NCBI GenBank assembly: GCA_945952065.1
Contig: CAMFGY010000024.1
Coordinates: forward strand, 1 to 64,000
Length of the DNA stretch: 64,000 bases
Source: an uncultured Burkholderiales bacterium
Lineage (GTDB): Bacteria; Pseudomonadota; Gammaproteobacteria; Burkholderiales; Burkholderiaceae_C
Direction: 5' to 3'
Below the pieces are notes generated by a model. The model did no database searches. It was given only the letters and a program-made list of their open reading frames with translations, and was not told where the DNA came from. The translations under genes and the position numbers were made by a program. Shown here piece by piece: positions 9,601 to 18,253 of this stretch. Positions within the stretch are counted from its first letter, which is position 1. Each line of letters begins with the position of its first letter.

Positions 9601-12600
9601 TCGGTGGCTTTTATGCCTATGACAACCGGCAAGAGTTGAAAGACCTGGGCACGGTGTGCAAGGGCCGCAGCGACGACCAGGGCTTGCTCAGCTGTGAGGC
9701 CAAGCTGGATGTCGGCGGTGAAGTGGAATTGATCGCCTCGGCTAAAGACGCCGACGGCCGCTCTAGCGTGAGTGCCAACAGTGTTTGGATGACGCGCCAA
9801 GGCGAGCTCTGGTTCCCCCAGGACAACGATGACCGCATCGATGTGCTCGCTGAAAAGAAACGTTATGAACCCGGCGAAACCGCTCGGCTGCAAGTGCGCA
9901 TGCCCTATCGCGAAGCCACTGCGCTGCTGAGCATCGAGCGTGAGGGGGTGATTGAAAGCCGCGTCGTCAAGCTGCGAGGCAGCGATCCCACGCTGGAGCT
10001 CAAGATCGAGAAGCACTGGGCGCCCAATGTCTATGTGTCCTTGCTGGTGCTGCGAGGGCGGATTTTCGAAGTGCCTTGGTACAGCTTTTTCCAATGGGGC
10101 TGGCGTCAACCGGTGGGGTGGTGGCATGCCTGGCGCGATGCCGCCAAGCACTATCAGGCCCCCACCGCCATGATTGACTTGGCCAAGCCCTCGTTCAAGC
10201 TGGGCATGGCCGAGCTGCAAGTGGGTTTGGCCGCCCACCAGTTGCAGGTGGCGGTCAGCACCGACAAGGCGCAGTACGGCGTGCGGCAGACGGTGCAGAC
10301 CCGCATCAAAGTCAGCCAAGATGGCCGCCCCTTGGCGGACGCCGAGGTGGCTTTTGCCGCCGTGGACGAAGGCTTGCTGGCCTTGCGCAACAACACCTCT
10401 TGGGAGCTCTTGCCCGCCCTGATTCAAAAGCGCGCCTGGGGGGTTGAGACCGCCACTGCGCAGAGCGAGATCATTGGTCGACGTCACTATGGGCGCAAAG
10501 CGGTGGCGGCCGGCGGCGGCGGCGGACATGCGCCGACCCGGGAGTTGTTTGACACCTTGCTCTTGTGGAAGCCCTCGGTCAAATTGGATGCCAAGGGTGA
10601 GGCCTTGATCGATGTGCCTTTGAACGACTCGCTGAGCAGCTTCCGCTTGGTGGCGGTGGCTGACGCAGGGGCGCAGCGCTTTGGTACCGGACAAGCGACG
10701 GTGCGGGTCACGCAGGACTTGCAAGTCCTGCCCGGCCTGCCGCCCTTGGTCCGTGAGGGCGATCAGTTCGAGGCACTGCTGACCTTGCGCAACAGCAGTG
10801 CTCGGGCCATGAAGTTGCGGGTCAGCTTGCAAGGGCAGGCGGGCGCGCAGGCGCTGCCCCCCTTGGCCGCTCAGGAGCTGAGCTTGGCCGCGGGTGCCGC
10901 CGGCGAAGCACGCTGGAAGGTCAGCGTGCCGGAAGGGGTCAGCGTCTTGAACTGGGAGGCGCAGGCGCAAGAGCTGGGCGGTGCTGCTGCGTCTGCGGCG
11001 GGAGGGGCAGCCCCCGCCAGCGACCATATCAAGTTGCAGCAGCAAGTGCGGCCGGCGGTCCCGCTGCAAGTGCAGCAAGCCAGCCTGATGCAGCTGGAAG
11101 GGCGCATGAGCGTGCCGATGGCGCCGCCGGTTCAGGCCTTGCCCATCCAGGGGACCAAGCGAGGGGGCGTGCAAGTGCTGCTGCAGGCCCAGCTGGGCGG
11201 TGATCAAAGCGGCCCGCGGCGCTTCTTTGAGAACTACCCCTACAGCTGCTTGGAACAACTCAGTGCCAAGGCTTTGGGCCTGCACGATGCCGCTCAATGG
11301 CAGCGTGTGATGGCCAGCTTGCCGGCTTATCTGGATGCCGATGGCTTGGCCAGTTACTTCCCGCTGCAAGCGGGCGCGGGCGACCGGGGCAGTGATCGCT
11401 TGACGGCCCATCTGCTGGCTGCGGCCCACGAAGCCGGGCGCGAGATTCCGGAGGCGCAGCGGCGCCAAATGCTCGATGGCTTGAGCGCGTTTGTAGAAGG
11501 GCGCCTCCAGCGCAAAACCTGGTCACCCCGTGTGGCGCAATTGGACCTGGCAGTGCGCCGGGTGGCGGCTTTGGAGGCCTTGTCGAGATACGGGCGGGCT
11601 ACGCAGGCGGGCTTGAGCGCCGTGGACAGCGCGGGCTTGTCCAGCTGGCCGACAGCTGCCTTGATCGATTGGCTCAATCTGCATCGCCGCATGGCTCAGG
11701 CGCCCGAGCGTGCCCGCCGCATCGCCGAGGCGCAGGCTTTGCTGCGCAGCCGTTTGAGCTACAGCGGCACCCGGCTGGGCTTCAGCACCGAGCAGGACGA
11801 CGACGCCTGGTCTTGGTTGATGGACAGCGCCGACGCCAATGCCTCGCGCTTGATTCTGGCGGTGCTGGACGACCCCGCCTGGGCGGCTGAGCTGCCCCGC
11901 TTGCTGCAAGGCACATTGGCCCGTCAGCAGCAGGGGGCTTGGCGCAACACCACGGCCAATTTGTGGGGGGTGCTGGCCTTGGACAAGTTTTCGGCGCGCT
12001 TCGAGGCGGGCGCCAAGCTCAGCGGCAAAACGCTGGCAAACCTGGGGCCGCACAGCCAAAGCTTGGATTGGTCCAAGCAGCCCTCAGGTGGCGCTCTGTG
12101 GCTGCCCTGGAGTGCCCCGAGCAGCGCGCAGGCAGCGGCCCCCAGCCTGACCCTGCAACAAGAGGGCGGCGCGGCGGCCGCAACGTCCAAACCCTGGGTG
12201 ACGCTGCAAGCCTTGGCCGCTGTGCCCTTGAAGACCGCGCTCAACAGCGGCTACCGTATCAGTCGCACGGTGCAGGCGGTAGAGCAAAAGACCGCCGGGC
12301 GTTGGTCGCGCGGCGATGTGATGCGGGTGCGCTTGGAGCTGGAGGCGCAAAGCGATATGAGCTGGGTGGTGCTGTCCGATCCGGTGCCGGCGGGCGCGCA
12401 AATTCTGGGCTCGGGCCTGGGTGGGCAGTCGATCCTGGCCCAACAAAACAGCGCGGACCCAAGCGCGCAGGCCTCAGGCTTTGCTCCCAGCTATGAGGAG
12501 CGCAGCTTTGAGGCCTGGCGCGGCTATTTTGAGTTCTTGCCACGCGGCAAGCATGTCGTGCAATACACCTTGCGTTTGAACAATGCGGGTCGCTTCATGC

Positions 12601-12683
12601 TGCCGGGCAGCCGCGCGGAAGCGATGTATGCACCGGACGTCGCCGGAGAGCTGCCCACGGGTGTCTTGGACGTGGCGCCTTGA
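6657..12683 (+). CDS. Bacterial alpha-2-macroglobulin (YfhM-like), with thioester motif
   Basis: A 2008-aa periplasmic protein of the alpha-2-macroglobulin family, thought to trap foreign proteases through a bait region and a reactive thioester. The thioester motif CLEQ is intact at residues 1531-1534, followed by the alpha-helical thioester domain. Macroglobulin-like beta domains fill the N-terminal two thirds; an Ala/Gly-rich linker (near AAASAAGGAAPASD) precedes the thioester region. The start at ATG 6657 gives a basic N-terminus and a hydrophobic segment (ALLGLAAALTLTGIAM) typical of a signal peptide; no lipobox Cys is visible, unlike lipoprotein E. coli YfhM. It overlaps pbpC by 4 nt, the known YfhM-PBP1C pairing. 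Confidence 0.92.
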   Translation: MNQERRAFEAVRSGLSKALLGLAAALTLTGIAMRADATTLSVSPSGTVAQVRQIRLSFSEAVVPAGDAQIQAPAELSCEGMPRITGYGRWSRPNEWLLDLNEVLDAGKKCKLRVKDSFKPLGSPLEGSREFSFATGAAVALRSTPWTGSTIEEDQHFLFHLNGKVDAAAVARQAWCEVEGLGERLPVQVVSGPERDAVLKAQHIRKGQDKVWLLHCQRPLPPGASMQLVWQAQGEGARGAQRFEYTVRRPFTVDFSCERERANAPCLPIRPVRLIFSEAVPRAEALKIRLKGPQGLALAPAVPPEDKQAELNELRFPLPLAENTQYSVELPAGLKDRSGRALSNAASFPLKLSTGGAPPLAKFAAAPFGVIEREAQGPAMLPITMRHVQSDWAGASSSQAHQPGEIRVKRVQSDAEVLAWYQKLRQFHEKPVSAREAGLPPALWEETVKVDNGRGKQVEQRQTRYLGSREVGLLTGDASAQVLPLPAPREGKIGESRPFEVIGLPLAEPGYHVVELSSRRLGVSLLDKAAPMYVRTGVLVTNLGVHFKWGRENSLVWVTRLDKAQPVAEAEVTVNDCRGKPLWQGRTDARGLATVPLALKLPGWNDKERCEFEQGFFVTARKTEVGAGGKLQQDMSFVFSNWSRGIETWRFGVPTARGGEAEARAHTVLDRSLLRAGETVSMKHFFRLENSQGLSLARPEQLPTRVRLTHEGSGQQVDLPLQWPSPRSAASQWQIPANAKLGLYRITLERERGKGEKNEMGDEPQRSWPSGDFRVEEFRVPLIEARLSGPKNLPTAPSELRLSAQLNYLSGGGVASTPLKFSALLRPRAVSFVGYETFSFEPPRAAEAGVAAMGDEGDNGEEGNAQAAGARLVVDKQTAMTDRNGAADLQIQKLPKLERPSELLAELSYSDPNGEIKTTNRTLPLWPSKLVLGLRSQGWASNVGKAAFTVVALDTTGKPQANQSIEVQARLRQTISSRKRMVGGFYAYDNRQELKDLGTVCKGRSDDQGLLSCEAKLDVGGEVELIASAKDADGRSSVSANSVWMTRQGELWFPQDNDDRIDVLAEKKRYEPGETARLQVRMPYREATALLSIEREGVIESRVVKLRGSDPTLELKIEKHWAPNVYVSLLVLRGRIFEVPWYSFFQWGWRQPVGWWHAWRDAAKHYQAPTAMIDLAKPSFKLGMAELQVGLAAHQLQVAVSTDKAQYGVRQTVQTRIKVSQDGRPLADAEVAFAAVDEGLLALRNNTSWELLPALIQKRAWGVETATAQSEIIGRRHYGRKAVAAGGGGGHAPTRELFDTLLLWKPSVKLDAKGEALIDVPLNDSLSSFRLVAVADAGAQRFGTGQATVRVTQDLQVLPGLPPLVREGDQFEALLTLRNSSARAMKLRVSLQGQAGAQALPPLAAQELSLAAGAAGEARWKVSVPEGVSVLNWEAQAQELGGAAASAAGGAAPASDHIKLQQQVRPAVPLQVQQASLMQLEGRMSVPMAPPVQALPIQGTKRGGVQVLLQAQLGGDQSGPRRFFENYPYSCLEQLSAKALGLHDAAQWQRVMASLPAYLDADGLASYFPLQAGAGDRGSDRLTAHLLAAAHEAGREIPEAQRRQMLDGLSAFVEGRLQRKTWSPRVAQLDLAVRRVAALEALSRYGRATQAGLSAVDSAGLSSWPTAALIDWLNLHRRMAQAPERARRIAEAQALLRSRLSYSGTRLGFSTEQDDDAWSWLMDSADANASRLILAVLDDPAWAAELPRLLQGTLARQQQGAWRNTTANLWGVLALDKFSARFEAGAKLSGKTLANLGPHSQSLDWSKQPSGGALWLPWSAPSSAQAAAPSLTLQQEGGAAAATSKPWVTLQALAAVPLKTALNSGYRISRTVQAVEQKTAGRWSRGDVMRVRLELEAQSDMSWVVLSDPVPAGAQILGSGLGGQSILAQQNSADPSAQASGFAPSYEERSFEAWRGYFEFLPRGKHVVQYTLRLNNAGRFMLPGSRAEAMYAPDVAGELPTGVLDVAP

Positions 12684-14902
12684 AAGCCGCACAAGCTCCA
12701 ACACGCGCAGCAGCCGCACCGCGCCGGCGCGGCTTGCTGCCACGCTCAGCCCTGGGGCTGCTCGGCCTGTTGTGGGCTTGCGGGGCCCTGGGCCAAGCCC
12801 AGCCTCCCGATTTTGCGCAGTTGCGGGCCGCGCATCGGGTGTCGGACTTTGTGCTGCTGGATCGACACGGCGAGCCCTTGCAGACCCTGCGACTGCAGCA
12901 CCAGCGCCGGGCGCTCGAATGGGTGAGCCTGGATCAGGTGTCGCCGCAGTTGATGCATGCGCTGCTGCTGGGTGAAGACCGGCGCTTTTATGAGCACAGC
13001 GGTGTCGATTGGGGCGCCGCGGCCAGCAGTGCCTGGGCGAATTTGTGGAACCGGCGAACCCGGGGCGCTTCCACCATCACCATGCAGCTGGCCGGTTTGT
13101 TGGACCCGGACTTGGCGCGGCCAGCGGGCGGGCGCTCGGTCAGTCAAAAGCTTGGCCAAGCGGCCCTGGCTTTGCGTCTGGAGCAGCGCTGGAGCAAGGC
13201 GCAAATTCTGGAGGCGTATCTGAATTTGGTGCCCTTGCGGGGCGAGTTGCTGGGCATCAATGCGCTGTCGCAAACCTTGCTTGGCAAATACCCCGATGGC
13301 TTGAGTACCGAGGAGGCGGCCCTGGTGGCGGCCATGGTGCGCTCGCCCAATGCGCCGGCGGCGCAGCTGGGGCAGCGCGCCTGCAATTTGTTGCAACAGA
13401 TGAGAGCGGCGCCGGCGTCCACCCAAGCCTGCGCGGCCTTGCAGGGGCAGGCCCAAGCCCTGTTGGCACAGCGCCCCGGGCGGGCGCTGGGTGAGAACTG
13501 GGCGCCTCACTATGCCCGCCAGGTATTGCGCCCCGAGGGCCCGGCGCGTCAGCGCAGCAGCTTGGATGCGGGCCTGCAGCGCATGGCCGTGAGCTTGCTC
13601 AAAACGCAGCTGGCCGAGTTGTCGGGCCGCAATGTTGAAGACGGTGCGGTGCTGGTGCTGGACAACGCCAGCGGCGAGGTCTTGGCCTGGGTGGGCTCCA
13701 GCGGCAGCTTGTCATCGGCCGCCGAGGTGGACGGGGTGCTGGCGCGGCGCCAAGCGGGCTCCACCCTCAAGCCTTTCATCTATGCCCAGGCGCTGGAGAA
13801 GCGCTTGATCACCGCGGCCAGCCTTTTGGATGATTCGCCTGCGCAGATCAGTACGCCCGCGGGCCTGTATCTGCCGCAGAACTATGACAAGGAATTCAAA
13901 GGTTATGTCTCGGCCCGCAGTGCGCTGGGCAACAGCCTGAATGTGCCGGCTGTTCGTTTGACGGCCATGCTCGGGGCTGACGCGGTGTTTGAGCGCTTCA
14001 ATGCGCTCGGCCTGGCGTTGCCGCAGACCAGCGGTTTTTATGGCCTGTCTTTGGCGCTGGGCAGCTCGGACCTCAGCCTCTTGGCTCTGAGCAATGCCTA
14101 CCGAAGTTTGGCCAATGGGGGACGGTATCAATCGCTGGATCTTCTCAACACCGGCAAGCGCAGCAGCCGGCAGGTGATGGACGCGCGCGCCGCCTTCATC
14201 GTCAGCGATATCTTGGCGGACAACAATGCGCGAGCTCGCAGCTTTGGCCTGGACAGCGTGCTGGCCACACGCGGCTTTGCCGCGGTGAAGACCGGCACCA
14301 GCAAAGACATGCGCGACAACTGGTGCATGGGCTACAGCAGCCGCTACACCGTGGGCGTGTGGGTGGGCAATGCCAGCGGTGAAGCCATGCATGGGGTCAG
14401 TGGCGTCAGCGGTGCCGCGCCGATTTGGGCGGGGCTGATGCGCTATTTGCACCAAGACCAAGTTTCAAAACCGCCTGCTGCACCGCCTGGGTTGGTGGCC
14501 CAGCAAGTGGAGTACCCCGAGCAGCGCGAGCCGACGCGGCGCGAATGGTTCATCCAAGGGACCGAGCAGACACGCCTGCTGGCTTCAGCGCAGATGCAAG
14601 ACTCATCTCAGCTGCGCGGCATCAGCAGCCCGCGCGACGGCAGCATTTTTGCGCTCGACCCCGATATGCCGCCGCGTGCGCAGCGGATTCGTTTTGAGGG
14701 TGAGCTCGGAACTTGGGTCTTGGATGGCAAGCCCCTGGGGCGCGGCAAGCACTACAGCTGGGCCCCTTGGCCTGGTCAGCACCACTTGCAATTGCTGGAT
14801 GAACGGGGCCAGCTCAAGCAGTCGGTGCGCTTTGAGGTGAGAGGCGCGACCTTGAAGACTGCCGCCGCCCAGCCTTCCTCAGCGCGTGCGCCTGCGCCTT
14901 GA
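12680..14902 (+). CDS. pbpC: Penicillin-binding protein 1C
   Basis: A 740-aa bifunctional peptidoglycan synthase. After an N-terminal hydrophobic anchor (about 23-40) comes a GT51 glycosyltransferase domain with EDRRFYEHSGVD (catalytic Glu99), then a transpeptidase domain with S361-TLK, S419-L-N and K537-TGT, and a C-terminal BiPBP_C-type beta domain from about residue 640. The only plausible start is TTG at 12680, which overlaps the upstream TGA as TTGA and has no obvious Shine-Dalgarno, so translation is probably coupled. The pairing with alpha-2-macroglobulin suggests repair of the wall where the envelope has been breached. Its 3' end overlaps the convergent permease gene by 24 nt. Confidence 0.94.
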   Translation: MKAAQAPTRAAAAPRRRGLLPRSALGLLGLLWACGALGQAQPPDFAQLRAAHRVSDFVLLDRHGEPLQTLRLQHQRRALEWVSLDQVSPQLMHALLLGEDRRFYEHSGVDWGAAASSAWANLWNRRTRGASTITMQLAGLLDPDLARPAGGRSVSQKLGQAALALRLEQRWSKAQILEAYLNLVPLRGELLGINALSQTLLGKYPDGLSTEEAALVAAMVRSPNAPAAQLGQRACNLLQQMRAAPASTQACAALQGQAQALLAQRPGRALGENWAPHYARQVLRPEGPARQRSSLDAGLQRMAVSLLKTQLAELSGRNVEDGAVLVLDNASGEVLAWVGSSGSLSSAAEVDGVLARRQAGSTLKPFIYAQALEKRLITAASLLDDSPAQISTPAGLYLPQNYDKEFKGYVSARSALGNSLNVPAVRLTAMLGADAVFERFNALGLALPQTSGFYGLSLALGSSDLSLLALSNAYRSLANGGRYQSLDLLNTGKRSSRQVMDARAAFIVSDILADNNARARSFGLDSVLATRGFAAVKTGTSKDMRDNWCMGYSSRYTVGVWVGNASGEAMHGVSGVSGAAPIWAGLMRYLHQDQVSKPPAAPPGLVAQQVEYPEQREPTRREWFIQGTEQTRLLASAQMQDSSQLRGISSPRDGSIFALDPDMPPRAQRIRFEGELGTWVLDGKPLGRGKHYSWAPWPGQHHLQLLDERGQLKQSVRFEVRGATLKTAAAQPSSARAPAP

Positions 14903-16000
14903 CGGGGTCGGCACTGCCGCGGTACTCGGCTCGGGCGCAGCCGGGAGCGCATCGCCGATCCAGGCCAAGAGCAAGGTGTAGGTCACGGCCAGAATCACCG
15001 GGCCCATGAACAGTCCGACCAGGCCAAAGGCCAGCAGGCCCCCGATCACACCGGCAAAGATCAAGAGCAAAGGCAGGTCCGCGCCTTTTTTGATCAACCA
15101 GGGCCGCAAGAAATTGTCCATGGTGCCCACCACCAGGGTCCACAGCAGCAAGACCGTGCCCCAGGTGTTGTCCCCATTCCAATACAACCAGACCACGGCC
15201 GGCAACAAGACCGGCAAGGCCCCGATTTGCGCCAGGCACAGCATCAGCATCACCGCCGTGAGCAGCCCCGCAAAAGGCACGCCACTGACCCACAGCCCCA
15301 AGCCGCCCAGCACCGACTGCACCAGCGCCGTCACCACAATGCCCAGGGCCACGCCACGGATGGCTTGGCTGGCCAGGGTGATGACTTGCTCGCCTTGTTC
15401 GCCGGCCAAGCGGCGGCTGAAGCCTCGCACCATGCGCGCGGCGCTCTCTCCGCCGCTGTAGAGCACCGCCGACAAAGCCACGGTGAGCAAGAACTGCAGG
15501 CCCACCAGTCCCAGACTGCCCGCTTGGGCGGCGGTCCATTTCAGGGCTTCACCCAGATAGGGCTTGACCATGGCCAGCAAGGGCGTCAAGCCCTGGATGG
15601 CAATGCGGTGCCAGTTGTTGCTCAGTGTCTCGCCCAGCAGCGGAATGCCTGCCAGCCACGTCGGTGGTTCGGGCAAATGGGCATCGGGCAAGCTGGCCGC
15701 CCATTCGATCACGCGGTCCGCGTTGGACACCACCGTCGTCAGCGCAATCGACAGCGGCACGAACAAAACCAGCAGCAGGGCGGCGACCATCACGGCCACG
15801 GCCAAATTGCGCCGTCCCCAAAGCCTTTGTTGCAAGCCCGTCATCAGCGGCCAGGTCGCCACCACCACCATGGTGGCCCAGATCAGGGCGCCAATGAAGG
15901 GGCGCAGCACCCATAACGAGGTCAAAAGCAGCAGCGCGATGCTGAGGATGGCCAGCAAGTTGCGGGTGAGCTCGGGTTTGGCTTGGGGCGAAGGCGTCAT
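14879..16000 (-). CDS. AI-2E family transporter (PerM/YdiK-like permease)
   Basis: A 373-aa polytopic inner-membrane protein with about eight hydrophobic segments: two at the N-terminus (residues 12-50), one at about 62-85, then a soluble segment (about 90-150), and a C-terminal cluster (about 205-345). The arrangement and the SGVPFAGLLTAVM and WTLVVGTMDNFLRPWLIKKG blocks match the AI-2E/UPF0118 family. Substrates range from autoinducer-2 to Na+/H+ exchange in different members, so the substrate is not assigned. It is convergent with pbpC, overlapping by 24 nt, and monocistronic. Confidence 0.85.
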   Translation of the reverse strand: MTPSPQAKPELTRNLLAILSIALLLLTSLWVLRPFIGALIWATMVVVATWPLMTGLQQRLWGRRNLAVAVMVAALLLVLFVPLSIALTTVVSNADRVIEWAASLPDAHLPEPPTWLAGIPLLGETLSNNWHRIAIQGLTPLLAMVKPYLGEALKWTAAQAGSLGLVGLQFLLTVALSAVLYSGGESAARMVRGFSRRLAGEQGEQVITLASQAIRGVALGIVVTALVQSVLGGLGLWVSGVPFAGLLTAVMLMLCLAQIGALPVLLPAVVWLYWNGDNTWGTVLLLWTLVVGTMDNFLRPWLIKKGADLPLLLIFAGVIGGLLAFGLVGLFMGPVILAVTYTLLLAWIGDALPAAPEPSTAAVPTPSRRRRTR

Positions 16001-16137
16001 GAGGTGGTGGGGCTAGGGCAGCACAGTATCGAGCGGGGTCTGTGAATCGCAGTGAAGGTCAGGCCCAGTGCATTGATGCCGCTGCACAAAAGAAGGCCAT
16101 GTGAGGCTGCAACTGTTGCAAAGGCGATGGGCGCCGC

Positions 16138-16905
16138 TCATTCGCGCAAGTATCTGTCGTAAATCGCTTGGAAGCGGCCGCTGGCCTTCAAGTGCTTCAA
16201 GCCCAGATTGAAATCATCACGCACCTGGGAGTCGCGGAAGATGGGGCGGTAGTCTTGCGGCTTCACCTCGGTGAACCGGTGCTCCTGCACCGGCTCCAAA
16301 GGGAAGCCGCTTTTCTTCAATTGCAGGCTGAAGTACTTGAAGATATTGCGGTCGCTGAGCACTTCATCGTAGCGCTGGCGCATCAGTGTCTTGACCTGGG
16401 CGGCTTGATCGTTCAACTCGGTGTAGCCGCCGGCCTGCTTCAGGGCCTGCAACCACTCGGGGTAACGGTTGGCCGCACCGCGAAATGACACCAGGGTCAA
16501 GCCCTGCAGATCCGCCGGCTTTTCGATGCGCAGATTGCGCGACTGCAGGGTGATGAACACATTGTCGTAAAACACCGCTGGGTCGCCGTAATGGCCGCCA
16601 AATGGGCGCAGGTCTTCGCCCAGATCGGTCATGGCGGCGTCCACTGATTTGTCCTTGAACGCCAGCGGGATGCGTGCAAAGGGCACATAGACCGGTTTGA
16701 GTTTGTGGCCCTTGTAGGCCAGGGCTTCGCCGATGACTTCCAGCTCGATACCGGAGTTGGTTTCGGGAATGCAAAAGGGCGGGATCTTCTCGCCAAACGC
16801 CATCAAGACCTCGGCTGCATTGAGCGCCTGGGGTGCCAGGGCGAAGGCCACCACGGCAAACAAAGCATGGGACGCCGCTTTCATCGGGTTCACAGGCATG
16901 TGCAT
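16138..16905 (-). CDS. Periplasmic solute-binding protein, family 3
   Basis: A 255-aa protein with an N-terminal signal peptide (MKAASHALFAVVAFALAPQALNAAE; cleavage probably after ALNA) followed by a family 3 substrate-binding fold (ELEVIGEALAYKGHKLKPVY, RIPLAFKDKSVDAAMTDLG). Such proteins usually feed amino-acid ABC importers, but no permease or ATPase gene is adjacent, so it is an orphan that may serve a distant transporter or act as a sensor-type binding protein. ATG 16905 is chosen over the upstream TTG at 16911. It is divergent from ybaK. Confidence 0.8.
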   Translation of the reverse strand: MHMPVNPMKAASHALFAVVAFALAPQALNAAEVLMAFGEKIPPFCIPETNSGIELEVIGEALAYKGHKLKPVYVPFARIPLAFKDKSVDAAMTDLGEDLRPFGGHYGDPAVFYDNVFITLQSRNLRIEKPADLQGLTLVSFRGAANRYPEWLQALKQAGGYTELNDQAAQVKTLMRQRYDEVLSDRNIFKYFSLQLKKSGFPLEPVQEHRFTEVKPQDYRPIFRDSQVRDDFNLGLKHLKASGRFQAIYDRYLRE

Positions 16906-17007
16906 CGTCAAAGCCTTTGCGGGGATGAGCGCAAAACACCGGATCGGCCCATTGTGCCTGCGGCAGCCTCAGGTCACCGAGTTTTCGACATCAGGGAAAA
17001 TCTGCCC

Positions 17008-17502
17008 ATGGCGAAAAAGACCCCCCATGTCAGCGAGACGCTGGCGACCCAGTTTTTGCGCGGCCACAAGGTCGAATTTACCGAGCATGTCTACGATTAT
17101 GTGGAGCATGGCGGCACGGCCGAATCTTCTCGGCAACTGGGGGTCGCCGAGCATGAGGTGATCAAGACCCTGGTGATGCAGGATGAGAAAGCCGCGCCCC
17201 TGATTGTCTTGATGCATGGCGACCGGCAGGTCAGCTTGAAAGAGTTGGCTCGGCAGATTCCTTGCAAAAAAGTCGAACCCTGCAAGCCCGAGGTGGCGCA
17301 GCGGCACAGCGGCTATTTGGTGGGAGGCACCTCACCGTTTGGGACTCGCAAGCAAATGCCGGTGTTTGTTGAAGCCAGCATCCTGAGCTTGCCGCGCATT
17401 TGCATCAATGGTGGGCGACGGGGTTATTTGGTCGGGATTGATCCGCGGGTTCTGCCGGAGTTGTTGCAGGCGCGGGCGGTGCACTGTGCCAGTGCAGAAT
17501 AG
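17008..17502 (+). CDS. ybaK: Cys-tRNA(Pro)/Cys-tRNA(Cys) deacylase, YbaK/EbsC family
   Basis: A 164-aa single-domain trans-editing enzyme. The family hydrolyses Cys mischarged onto tRNA-Pro by ProRS in the cytoplasm. Recognisable blocks are GVAEHEVIKTLVMQD, the core MHGDRQVSLKELAR and the YLVGGTSPFGTRKQMPVFVE loop typical of YbaK. The ATG at 17008 gives the family's usual length; an open frame continues upstream to 16705 across the divergent promoter and is not used. plsY begins 6 nt downstream, so the two are likely cotranscribed. Confidence 0.9.
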   Translation: MAKKTPHVSETLATQFLRGHKVEFTEHVYDYVEHGGTAESSRQLGVAEHEVIKTLVMQDEKAAPLIVLMHGDRQVSLKELARQIPCKKVEPCKPEVAQRHSGYLVGGTSPFGTRKQMPVFVEASILSLPRICINGGRRGYLVGIDPRVLPELLQARAVHCASAE

Positions 17503-17508
17503 CGCCCT

Positions 17509-18249
17509 ATGCAAGCAATTCTTCAAGACAATCTTTATCCCTTGTTGGCGGGTTTGATCGGCTATTTGATCGGCTCGCTGTCTTTTGCCGTCATCATCAG
17601 CCGTTTGATGGGGCTGTCGGATCCGCGCAGCTATGGCTCGGGCAACCCTGGCGCCACCAATGTGCTGCGCTCCGGCAACAAGGTGGCGGCTGTGCTGACG
17701 CTGATCTTTGATGCGCTCAAGGCCTATGTGCCGGTCTTGCTGGTGATGCACTGGGGCGAGCGCTTCGGCCTGGGCGAGGGCAGTGCAGCCTTGGTGGGCC
17801 TGGGCGCCTTTTTGGGGCATCTGTGGCCGGTGTTCTTTCGCTTCGAAGGCGGCAAAGGGGTGGCCACCGCGGCCGGCGTGATCTTGGCCTTGAATCCTTG
17901 GCTGGGGGCGGCGGTATTGGCGACTTGGCTGTTGGTGGCCTACACCACCAAGTACTCCTCTTTGGCCGCCTTGGTGGCCGCAGGGCTGGCGCCGGTTTAT
18001 CAGATGTTGGTTTGGGAGGCCGGTCCGGTGGCCGGCGTCTTGGTGCTGATGGGCCTCTTGTTGGTCTGGCGGCACAGCGCAAATATCAAAAAGCTACTCA
18101 ATGGCACGGAGAGTCGGCTGGGTCAAAAGGCCGCCGGCGCCGTGCCTCCTGCGGACAGCAGCAAAAAGCATCCGCATGGTGTCGGCCCTCATCCGCATGG
18201 GCACTCCCACAAACACCCCAAATCCAATTCCAAGCAAAAAGGCAAGTGA
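17509..18249 (+). CDS. plsY: Acyl-phosphate:glycerol-3-phosphate acyltransferase PlsY, with His-rich tail
   Basis: PlsY transfers the acyl group of acyl-phosphate to glycerol-3-phosphate, the first step of phospholipid synthesis, in the inner membrane. The family signatures GSGNPGATNVLRSGNK and FEGGKGVATAAGV are intact among about five transmembrane helices. The usual enzyme is about 200 aa; this one is 246 aa because of a soluble C-terminal tail from about residue 200 with seven histidines in 16 residues (221-236) followed by a Lys/Ser-rich end. The tail is continuous with the frame and has no stop or frameshift. It sits between ybaK and a RidA gene. Confidence 0.93.
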   Translation: MQAILQDNLYPLLAGLIGYLIGSLSFAVIISRLMGLSDPRSYGSGNPGATNVLRSGNKVAAVLTLIFDALKAYVPVLLVMHWGERFGLGEGSAALVGLGAFLGHLWPVFFRFEGGKGVATAAGVILALNPWLGAAVLATWLLVAYTTKYSSLAALVAAGLAPVYQMLVWEAGPVAGVLVLMGLLLVWRHSANIKKLLNGTESRLGQKAAGAVPPADSSKKHPHGVGPHPHGHSHKHPKSNSKQKGK

Positions 18250-18253
18250 TTCC

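Noticed and set aside
9084-11468. 794-aa minus-strand open frame inside the alpha-2-macroglobulin gene
   Set aside because: Shadow of the reverse complement of a real gene; no motif or plausible start context.
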